From contig CANJZR010000041.1 of NCBI GenBank assembly GCA_947479075.1, positions 1-12,767 on the forward strand: a DNA stretch of 12,767 nucleotides, written 5' to 3'. The notes beneath the pieces were generated by a model. That model was given only the letters and a program-made list of their open reading frames with translations, ran no database searches and was not told the DNA's origin. This stretch comes from Planctomycetaceae bacterium (GTDB lineage Bacteria > Planctomycetota > Planctomycetia > Planctomycetales > Planctomycetaceae). The position numbers and the translations under genes are program-made. Positions 6,919 to 12,767 of the stretch are shown piece by piece (within the stretch, counting starts at the first letter, position 1; each line of letters begins with the position of its first letter).

Positions 6919-9132
6919 CGTCACAGGGACATTTTGCAGGAGCCGCAGGCCGTTGAAGATCACCAGCATTGATGCCCCCATATCTGCCGCGATGGCCGAC
7001 CACAGGGTGGCCACCCCGGCGAACGTCAGTCCGACGAACAGCAGCTTCACCGCCAGTGAAAATGCAATGTTTTGACGGATGATGAACAGCGTTCTGCGGG
7101 AGTGTCCAATCAGCCACGGGAGTCGCGACAAGTCGTCCGTCATCAGAGCGATATCGGCGGTTTCGATGGCCGCATCGGTGCCCGCAACACCCATCGCGAT
7201 GCCAACCGACGCTCTGGCCAGCGCGGGTGCGTCATTCACGCCATCGCCGATCATCGCCACTGTTTGGTATTTCCGAACAAGCTCCTCGATGGCCAGGACT
7301 TTGTCCTGCGGCAAGAGTTCGGAACGAATTTCGTCGATGCCCACGCGCTCGGCCACGACGCTGGCTGTGGCCGCATTGTCACCAGTCAGCATCACCAAGT
7401 GCTGAATTCCCAGATCTCGCAGGGATTGCAGCGTGTCGCGCGTCGTGGAGCGTACCTCGTCCGCCAACGCGATGAACCCGCAGACATGATTGTCGTTACC
7501 CACGACGATGACCGATCGGCCGGAACTCGCCAGTTCGTTCAGTCGGTCATGCATGGCAGGCGTTTCCTGCATGCGTTCTTCGAGCAAGCGGTGGGAGCCC
7601 AGCCAGAATTCCCGACCATTGAATCGCCCCGAGACCCCTTTGCCTTGAATGATCTGGACATCATCTGCCGGTATGGGGACGATTCCCAGAACTTCCGCAT
7701 GACGGACAATGGCTTGGGCGAGCGGATGTTCGCTGCGCAGTTCCAAGGCCAGCGCACGCTCCAGGAGTTCTCGCTCCGAATGGCCAGACAGCGGAACGAC
7801 CTCCACGACACTGGGCTGCCCAGCGGTCAGGGTTCCGGTCTTATCGAACGCGATCGCCTTGAGTCGCGCAGGGGCTTCCACAAACACGCCACCCTTGATG
7901 AGCACGCCTTGCCGCGCGGCGGCTGCCAGTGCGGACACGATACTCACGGGGGTTGAAATCACTAAGGCGCAGGGACAGGCAATGACGAGCAGGACCAATG
8001 CACTGTAGACCCAGCGATCCCAGGGTTGAGAGAACAGCAAAGGCGGCACACAAGCCACGAACAGTGCCAACACCATCACGACCGGCGTGTAGATGCGGGC
8101 AAACTGCTCGACCCATTGCTCCGACGGGGCTTTTCGAGAATGGGCTTCTCCGACCATGCGGATGATCGTGGCCAGCGTGGTTTCGCCAGCGGGCTTGGTC
8201 GAGCGGACGATGATCGCCCCGTCTCCATTGATCGTTCCGGCGAAGACTGTATCACCGGGTTGCTTGGAGACTGGGACGCTCTCCCCTGTAATGGGGGCTT
8301 GGTTGACGACGCTCTGCCCCTCCGTGATTTCGCCATCCAGCGGAATTCTCTCACCGGGTTTCACGATGAACATCGCTCCGACCGGAGCGTCGCTCGGGGA
8401 GGCGATCACTTCCTGGCCGTCGTCGGTCCGCAATCGAACTGAAGGAGGGGTGAGGTCGAGAAGGGTCGCAACGGCACGCCGTGCTCGTCCCACACTCCAG
8501 GACTCCAGCAGCAACGAGAGGGAGAACAGAAAGGCGACTGCCGCCGCCTCGAACCATTCACCGATGGCCATTGCCCCTACCACGGCAACGAGCATGAGTA
8601 AGTTCATGTCGGGCCGCAAGCGGCGCAGCGAATGAAATGCCTTCGGGGCCACAAACCACGCCCCGGAAATGGTGCCCAGCAGGTACAGCAACCGTGCGGG
8701 CCAAGGCACGGGACTTTCCATGATCCCTAGCCCCGCACGCCAACTCTCGGCCATCGCACTGTGAACGATAATCGCCAGCGCGATGGTTGAGCCGCTGACC
8801 ATTGTCGCCAGTGAGCGTGCGGACAAACCTGCGGGGGACGATGTTGAAGCGACATCGTCCTGCCAGATCTCCGCGCGCATTCCGGAGCGGGCAATGGCCT
8901 CCAGGAGAATACCTTCGCCCGCATGAGAAGCGGACGGCATGACGGTCAGACGACCATGCACAACGTCGAAATCCAGATGCTCCGCTCCGCCCACGAGCGG
9001 GCCCAACTCGCGTTTGAGAGTCGTGACTTCCTCGGCACAATCCATGCCGTAAACACGAAACTGCGTCACCGAAGAATTGACCTTCGGCTTGCAGGCATCG
9101 CAGCTGGCAGGCTCAGGAAGTTGTTTAGACAC
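6901..9132 (-). CDS. zntA: P1B-2-type heavy-metal P-type ATPase (Zn/Cd/Pb/Co class)
   Basis: ATP-driven inner-membrane exporter of divalent metal ions, complete at 743 aa. The N-terminus has C11-D-A-C14, then an HMA domain whose site reads G-M-D-C32-A-E-E35, with Glu in place of the second Cys. The actuator domain carries T-G-E-S. C386-P-C388 is the metal site in the membrane, D430-K-T-G-T the phosphorylated loop, S-E-H-P the nucleotide-binding HP motif, and G-D-G-V-N-D-A-P the hinge. A Lys in the penultimate helix region (A-V-K-L-L) and D-M-G-A-S in the last helix are the P1B-2 signature, which supports Zn/Cd/Pb rather than Cu. The start is GTG (9130-9132), two bases after the stop of a His-rich ORF, so the two are probably co-transcribed. 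No MerR- or ArsR-type regulator gene is present nearby. The symbol could equally be cadA. Confidence 0.95.
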   Translation of the reverse strand: MSKQLPEPASCDACKPKVNSSVTQFRVYGMDCAEEVTTLKRELGPLVGGAEHLDFDVVHGRLTVMPSASHAGEGILLEAIARSGMRAEIWQDDVASTSSPAGLSARSLATMVSGSTIALAIIVHSAMAESWRAGLGIMESPVPWPARLLYLLGTISGAWFVAPKAFHSLRRLRPDMNLLMLVAVVGAMAIGEWFEAAAVAFLFSLSLLLESWSVGRARRAVATLLDLTPPSVRLRTDDGQEVIASPSDAPVGAMFIVKPGERIPLDGEITEGQSVVNQAPITGESVPVSKQPGDTVFAGTINGDGAIIVRSTKPAGETTLATIIRMVGEAHSRKAPSEQWVEQFARIYTPVVMVLALFVACVPPLLFSQPWDRWVYSALVLLVIACPCALVISTPVSIVSALAAAARQGVLIKGGVFVEAPARLKAIAFDKTGTLTAGQPSVVEVVPLSGHSERELLERALALELRSEHPLAQAIVRHAEVLGIVPIPADDVQIIQGKGVSGRFNGREFWLGSHRLLEERMQETPAMHDRLNELASSGRSVIVVGNDNHVCGFIALADEVRSTTRDTLQSLRDLGIQHLVMLTGDNAATASVVAERVGIDEIRSELLPQDKVLAIEELVRKYQTVAMIGDGVNDAPALARASVGIAMGVAGTDAAIETADIALMTDDLSRLPWLIGHSRRTLFIIRQNIAFSLAVKLLFVGLTFAGVATLWSAIAADMGASMLVIFNGLRLLQNVPVTQPRGN

Positions 9133-9134
9133 TC

Positions 9135-9416
9135 TTACTTCTCAGTCTTCCCGTGGGCATGGTCATGGCCCGCTTCTCCCTCGTGGTGATGCTCCATCTT
9201 ACCCGAGTAGGGATAGCCGCCGATCGTGATCACCAGCTTAGCAGCTGCTTCTTCCGAGTCGAGGTCGCTGCGCTCGACCAAATCAGGCAATTCGTCGCGG
9301 CCAGCAAACCCATAGCTCCTATCCCTTGAAAGTGCGCGACGGCGAAGCCGGAATACAGTAATCAAGCTCGGCGGCACACCGAAGGAGATATTTCCCCGCT
9401 GACAAGTCGCAGACAT
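9135..9416 (-). CDS. small acidic, His-rich ORF upstream of the P-type ATPase
   Basis: The 93-residue frame ends two bases before the ATPase start. Only the part from about 9315 down looks protein-like. It has an acidic helix-like stretch (L-P-D-L-V-E-R-S-D-L-D-S-E-E-A-A-A-K-L), then G-G-Y-P-Y, then a tail rich in His (M-E-H-H-H-E-G-E-A-G-H-D-H-A-H-G). That tail suggests Zn or Ni binding. The first 30 residues are Arg-rich and do not look natural, and no convincing start codon with a ribosome binding site is visible. The gene may be the end of a frameshifted longer gene (see 9319-9498) or start at a rare codon. I do not recognise the family. Confidence 0.5.
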   Translation of the reverse strand: MSATCQRGNISFGVPPSLITVFRLRRRALSRDRSYGFAGRDELPDLVERSDLDSEEAAAKLVITIGGYPYSGKMEHHHEGEAGHDHAHGKTEK

Positions 9417-9498
9417 CGCATGGGATCAGTTCGGCGATCATCTTCTGTGCGGACGACGCAAGCGGCCGCTTAAAGTGCTCGAGATGCCGTTGGTACAC
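9319..9498 (-). CDS. coding-like stretch with Cys residues, possibly part of a broken gene
   Basis: In a third frame, open from about 9524 down to a TAG at 9319-9321, the sequence reads as a plausible protein. It includes V-Y-Q-R-H-L-E-H-F-K-R-P-L, then Q-K-M-I-A-E-L-I-P-C-D-V-C-D-L, then Y-L-L-R-C-A-A-E-L-D-Y-C-I-P. A C-x2-C pair and two further Cys are present. Possible starts are GTG at 9498 or ATG at 9441, neither with a good ribosome binding site. The frame stops exactly where the His-rich frame of 9135-9416 starts to look coding, offset by one base. It may be a separate tiny gene or the first half of a frameshifted one. The family is unknown. Confidence 0.35.
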   Translation of the reverse strand: MYQRHLEHFKRPLASSAQKMIAELIPCDVCDLSAGKYLLRCAAELDYCIPASPSRTFKG

Positions 9499-9787
9499 TC
9501 TGTCCGAGTACTGTCCGTAAATCTATGGTAATCCATTGAATTCTATGTAAACTGTGGACGCTCACGCGACCCGGAGCCGCTTCGACCGTATGTTGTAACT
9601 CATTCTCGGACGGGTGGTTGTGATGTCTTGATAATGATGATTCCCATCGAGAGCGAAGGGCCTCTTGTTCCTTCGTCACCCAGACGTGCACAGCCACGTC
9701 TGGGTCAACCCGCCAGCAAGTTGGCCGGGCTACCCAGGCACTTTGATTTTCGATGAACCATTGGCAACACCGTAATCGGGACATTTT
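9499..9787. other. intergenic region between divergent genes
   Basis: Holds no convincing gene; the open frame across it on the - strand is not protein-like. On the - strand, TTTACA (9546-9551) and CATAGA (9522-9527), 18 bases apart, could be a weak promoter toward the His-rich ORF and ATPase. GGACAG occurs twice on the - strand just downstream, 11 bases apart, a possible regulator half-site pair. The hairpin element at 9678-9737 lies in the DUF4838-proximal half. Confidence 0.4.
9678..9737. repeat. two overlapping, mutually exclusive hairpins
   Basis: Hairpin B: a perfect 11-base stem, ACCCAGACGTG (9678-9688) with CACGTCTGGGT (9695-9705), and a six-base loop. Hairpin A: CTGGGT (9700-9705) with ACCCAG (9732-9737), enclosing an inner stem of 9709-9715 with 9722-9729 (one bulged base) and a six-base loop. 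Both need the bases 9700-9705, so only one can form at a time. There is no T-run, so this is not a simple terminator. From memory, similar sequence recurs between genes in planctomycete genomes, so it may be a dispersed repeat; this is not verified. Confidence 0.55.
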
Positions 9788-11332
9788 ATGCGGATCAGCC
9801 ATCGCATCACATGTAGTCGTTTCGTCTCGCTCGCCATTCCTGCCTTTGTGATGGCACTTGGATGCTGGCCGGAAATGTCCGAATCTGCCGAGTTCGCGCT
9901 GACACGCGATGGCAAACCCGCAGTGACGATTGTCATCGCAGCTGTACCATTACCCGCTGCGACGTTCGGCGCTCAGGAGTTGCAGTTGCATGTGCAGAAG
10001 ATCACGGGCGCGACACTGCCGATTGTGTCCGACACCGAGCAGGTTGCGGGACCGAGGATACTCCTGGGGCCGAGCGCTGCGACATCCCATTCTGATCTGG
10101 ACGCAAGCCAGTTCGAGGATCAGGAGTATCTGATCCGCTTCCTCGATAACGACCTCGTCCTGCTGGGTAAAGAACAAGCAACCTCGTATGCAGTTCATGA
10201 TTTTCTGGAACGATTCTGCAATGTCCGCTGGTATGGGCCTGGCGATTCACAGATGGTTTTCCCGGAAACGGACACCCTGGTCGTCGAACCACGCGAAGTC
10301 CGTCGTCGTCCGGCCTTCCGGTGGCGGACGATGTTTCCCTGGACGCAGTTCAAGATGGCGCGTGAATTATACAACGAGCCGAGCCACGAGGATTTGAGCC
10401 TCTTCTGGCTCCGACTCCGGATGGGCGGAGAGGCGTATGCCTGCAATCATTCGCTGGAAGGTTACTACGATCGCTTCTGGAAGCAGAATCCAAAACACCC
10501 GGAGGTGTTTGTCGCCGAACACCCCGACTGGTTTGCCCAGGGGTATTCGGCCAGCGATCTGGAGGAGTACGGCGGTCAGCCGCCGCAGTTGTGCTATACC
10601 AATCAGGGTCTAGTCGACCAGGTGGTGGCAGACGCCCGACGGTATTTTGATGGCGAAGGGGCTGCGAACGGAGCCGAAGCGGCGGGAAAGTTCTTTGCCA
10701 TGGTCCCCATGGACAGGGGGGGGCGGGGCCACTGGTGCAAGTGCCCTGACTGTCAATCACAAATCGATCAACAGCGCCTCTCCGAAAACAGTTTCGACAG
10801 CAATGGGAGTGCCAGTGACTATTGGTTCGCGTTCGTCAATAAGGTCGCCCGCGAACTGGCCAGGAGTCACCCCGACAAATATATCTCGACCCTGGCCTAT
10901 GCGGGTTATTCGTATCACCCTCGCAAAGTCCAACTGGAGCCGAACGTCTCCGTTCAGATGTGCCTGCATACTCGGAACTGCTGGGCTCCGGGAATGCAGC
11001 AGGATGAACTCCGCTGGTATCAGGACTGGGTGAAACACGAGCAGAACCGGCCGTTGTACCTGTGGCTCTACCACTGCCTGCCGGAGTTGCACAACGTGGG
11101 TGGACCTCCATTTCGTTGTTTCCCCGGCTTTCACGCTCACGCGGTCGGTGAGCAATTCAGGACATTTGCCCGCGATGGCATTCGCGGGGCGTTTACGAGC
11201 AGGTCATCAATAGGGAGTTCGTCTCGCATTGCGACATCCGATTTGATGAATCGCAGCGTGGGAAGACATTCTCGAACCGCTTCGAGTTACACCGTCGTCA
11301 GCGATACGGAGTTGGAGGCATCGCCGAGATAG
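9788..11332 (+). CDS. secreted DUF4838-type protein, 3'-truncated
   Basis: A 514-residue frame with an N-terminal signal (hydrophobic 12-25; Cys26 could be lipidated, or cleavage near S33-A34). Residues about 37-165 resemble the N-terminal domain shared with alpha-glucuronidase-like proteins (A-A-x-E-L-Q-x-H-V-x-K-I-T-G). The DUF4838 region follows with W-Y-G-P-G-D and the W-C317-K-C319-P-D-C322 motif typical of the family. Family members are usually clearly longer than 600 aa. Here homology-like sequence stops at G-I-R-G-A-F469. The last 45 residues (Ser/Arg-rich) are translated antisense to an AAA ATPase remnant and are not part of the family. The product is therefore probably inactive. No strong ribosome binding site precedes the ATG. 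The usual role is presumed polysaccharide degradation or binding, which is family-level inference. Confidence 0.75.
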   Translation: MRISHRITCSRFVSLAIPAFVMALGCWPEMSESAEFALTRDGKPAVTIVIAAVPLPAATFGAQELQLHVQKITGATLPIVSDTEQVAGPRILLGPSAATSHSDLDASQFEDQEYLIRFLDNDLVLLGKEQATSYAVHDFLERFCNVRWYGPGDSQMVFPETDTLVVEPREVRRRPAFRWRTMFPWTQFKMARELYNEPSHEDLSLFWLRLRMGGEAYACNHSLEGYYDRFWKQNPKHPEVFVAEHPDWFAQGYSASDLEEYGGQPPQLCYTNQGLVDQVVADARRYFDGEGAANGAEAAGKFFAMVPMDRGGRGHWCKCPDCQSQIDQQRLSENSFDSNGSASDYWFAFVNKVARELARSHPDKYISTLAYAGYSYHPRKVQLEPNVSVQMCLHTRNCWAPGMQQDELRWYQDWVKHEQNRPLYLWLYHCLPELHNVGGPPFRCFPGFHAHAVGEQFRTFARDGIRGAFTSRSSIGSSSRIATSDLMNRSVGRHSRTASSYTVVSDTELEASPR

Positions 11333-11830
11333 AGGTAGGCCACGGGTCCGTTCTCGTCGGCTCGGCACCGTATCCCCTCCCGCAGCGAGTACGAGAGTGA
11401 AGCGATCAGCCTTCAACGACTGATTGACCGCTTTGCTGAGCTTTGCCCATTGCGAGTCGGAAATCTCTGAGAACTCGATGCCGATGTTTGGCCATGCGCT
11501 CGCATTCTTGTTTCGGACGGACGCGTAATGGCACAAGTCAACTTTGTCGAAAGGAATGAATCGATCGCGTTCATCCGGCAGTCCCTTTCCGGTGATAACC
11601 TTGGCGATCGCACTAAGCAGGTGCGACTTTCCGCTCTCATTGGCCCCGACGATCGTCGTGATGTCGCTCTCCAGCGGGATCTCGATAAAGGCCCAGCGAT
11701 CACCGATCTCACGAGGAACTCCGAGCGACGTCCAGGGGCGGACCTTCACCTGATGGCGTCTGTCGGGATAACCCAGGTAATTGACGTTGAATGACTTGTA
11801 CCAGCGCAACAGAACACGAGTCGCCTTCAT
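11196..11830 (-). pseudogene. AAA ATPase (SMC/OLD-like ATP-binding) remnant, frameshifted and truncated
   Basis: An ATG at 11828-11830, with GGGGGAA shortly before it, starts a protein M-K-A-T-R-V-L-L-R-W-Y-K-S-F. Walker A is G62-A-N-E-S-G-K68-S69, as in AAA_15/AAA_23 and OLD-type ATPases. The first frame is good to about 11387. The protein-like sequence then moves by one base to another frame: L-R-E-G-I-R-C-R-A-D-E-N-G-P-V-A-Y-L-Y-L, continuing G-D-A-S-N-S-V-S. A TAA at 11287-11289 interrupts it, and the frame resumes with L-E-A-V-R-E-C-L-P-T-L-R-F-I-K-S-D and D-E-L-P-I-D-D-L-L-V-N. It ends abruptly near 11196, where it meets the DUF4838 gene. Walker B and all later parts are missing. Such proteins often act in DNA repair or phage defence, but this copy is dead. 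Confidence 0.75.
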
Positions 11831-12127
11831 ATTTTGTTCCCCCAGCAATTCACCATGTCACCGTAAACACCCACAACAACGCAGGCTTCGCATGCTACCG
11901 ACATCTGAGATTGAGGACGAGTGATAAGCATGGCTGACCACTCAAGCAATCCATCGCGCATGCAATAACGGCTTACGGCACCTCGGATTCACCGTCGCAC
12001 TTCTACAGGCTCCGAGTCGCTACGGCTGGCGCATGCCCACGGAAGAATCCAGCTCGCCCAACTCCGTCGAATATTGATAGTGCAAGAATTGACACAAGCC
12101 CTTTGACATCAGATACCAATAGACATC
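11831..12127. other. intergenic region between recombinase and AAA remnant
   Basis: About 297 bases with no frame that looks coding on either strand. A six-base perfect inverted repeat, CTCGGA (11982-11987) and TCCGAG (12011-12016), flanks a 23-base spacer. Its position downstream of a recombinase gene would fit an old attachment site or element end. No direct repeat or tRNA piece is visible to support that. Confidence 0.3.
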
Positions 12128-12767
12128 TCACTTCTGCTTAATGCAGTCACCCAAACGGTATTCACCTCGCAACCACCCCAATGCTCCATCGAGTGCCAAC
12201 TTGCTGGTGGCCACGTAGTGTTGTTCGGCGATCGAACTGGGGGCGTGGCCGAGGAAGAGTTGGTCGAGGCCGCGTGATTGTGGATTCGAATTGATCAACG
12301 TCGCTGAGGTCTTTCGCAGCAGCTTGAACGGCTTCTTCAGCGACAGCCGTTCACACTCGCGGAGGTAATGAGGCTTGATTGAATCGACTTTGTTCAGCGA
12401 GCCATTCTGATTGAGAACATATTGCATCAGACGCGTGCCCCTCGGGGTCAGCAGAACAACCTCTGTACCACTGCGAAGTTCTCGCAGCAGCTGCAGCGTC
12501 TCCGGCCAGAGCTTGTAGGACACTACCGGTACACCCTCATGGCTGGAGGTCTTGCTCCGTTTGCGGGTGATGCGACCTTCCTCCCAATCCACATCCCTGT
12601 CCAGCAAATCGGAGATATCCTTCTGGGTCATTCCGCAGTTGAGGCCCAGCAGAATGCAGAGCCGAAGTAAGCTGTTGTTGCCACTCAACAATGACCGCAC
12701 TTCATCGTTGGTCATCGTTTCTGGGGTGACGATGCGGCGGGTGAACTGCAACTCGCGAGAGTCAATA
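12128..12767 (-). CDS. tyrosine recombinase / phage-type integrase, partial at window edge
   Basis: The catalytic half of a site-specific tyrosine recombinase; the frame stays open to the window end, so the start and the N-terminal DNA-binding domain lie outside. Visible features are a motif I region L-G-L-N-C-G-M-T-Q-K-D-I where the usual catalytic Arg (G-L-R) is Asn, a basic R-K-R-S-K-T beta-hairpin, K-L-L-R-K-T in place of H-x-L-R-H-T (second Arg kept), F-L-G-H, and the nucleophile Tyr in E-Q-H-Y-V (codon 12215-12217). The N-C-G variant at motif I is, from memory, common in integrase-like proteins of planctomycetes. It may be a degenerate or diverged recombinase. Whether it is active cannot be told. 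It points to a mobile or formerly mobile segment at the right of the window. Confidence 0.85.
   Translation of the reverse strand, partial: IDSRELQFTRRIVTPETMTNDEVRSLLSGNNSLLRLCILLGLNCGMTQKDISDLLDRDVDWEEGRITRKRSKTSSHEGVPVVSYKLWPETLQLLRELRSGTEVVLLTPRGTRLMQYVLNQNGSLNKVDSIKPHYLRECERLSLKKPFKLLRKTSATLINSNPQSRGLDQLFLGHAPSSIAEQHYVATSKLALDGALGWLRGEYRLGDCIKQK

Noticed and set aside
6678..6956. + strand open frame (92 codons) after the efflux operon
   Set aside because: It runs into the ATPase gene and lacks a start signal; the overlapping frame with a good ribosome binding site and signal peptide (6742-6885) is more convincing despite its TAG.
7072..7956. + strand open frame (294 codons) opposite the P-type ATPase
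   Set aside because: Composition is that of a mirror frame; the opposite strand holds all the P-type ATPase motifs in order.
9470..9802. - strand open frame (110 codons) upstream of the DUF4838 gene
   Set aside because: It covers the hairpin element, has no protein-like character or start signal, and overlaps the DUF4838 start. More likely a translated intergenic repeat.
11528..11794. + strand open frame (88 codons) opposite the AAA remnant
   Set aside because: The - strand has Walker A and family-like sequence; this frame is its shadow.
1..12767. CRISPR arrays, tRNA or rRNA genes
   Set aside because: No regularly spaced repeats and no cloverleaf or rRNA-like sequence seen on either strand.

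Overview
The window looks like a chromosomal accessory region of a planctomycete-type bacterium. This is an inference from the fairly high GC, the many secreted or lipid-anchored small proteins, a DUF4838-type secreted protein, a planctomycete-style tyrosine recombinase with a degenerate active site, and the W-C-x-E-H metal-binding style. Nothing in the window (rRNA or a housekeeping gene) fixes the taxonomy.

Left part (1-6661, + strand): a heavy-metal efflux cluster. It opens with an RND periplasmic adaptor (2-1534) and a CzcA-like RND pump (1554-4724). Next come a small metal-motif lipoprotein (4721-5113), a small Cys/His-rich probable lipoprotein (5137-5406), a membrane-anchored HMA-like protein (5403-5783), a methyltransferase-like protein (5785-6303) and a secreted HMA-like protein (6329-6661). 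Two ATGA start/stop overlaps and short gaps support a single operon. The outer-membrane TolC/CzcC-type partner is not in the window and may lie upstream of base 1. A small lipoprotein-like gene with an in-frame TAG (6742-6885) ends the + strand run.

Middle (6901-9498, - strand, convergent with the efflux operon): a complete P1B-2-type Zn/Cd/Pb-class P-type ATPase (6901-9132). It is preceded by a small His-rich ORF (9135-9416) and a further coding-like stretch in another frame (9319-9498). The + strand operon would export cations across the envelope, and the ATPase would move them out of the cytoplasm. The small Cys/His proteins are candidate periplasmic or outer-membrane metal carriers.

Right part (9500-12767): a structured intergenic element with two mutually exclusive hairpins, then a secreted DUF4838-type gene (9788-11332) whose 3' end is lost. 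Its frame runs directly into the antisense of an AAA ATPase remnant (about 11196-11830, - strand). That remnant is also 3'-truncated, frameshifted and interrupted by a stop. A tyrosine recombinase (12128 to the window edge, - strand) closes the window. This part looks like a decaying, rearranged region, with a deletion junction near 11191-11197 where two convergent genes lost their 3' ends.

The most unusual points are the metal-binding module shared by adaptor and lipoprotein, the methyltransferase-like gene inside a metal operon, the interrupted small lipoprotein, and the tail-to-tail truncation junction.
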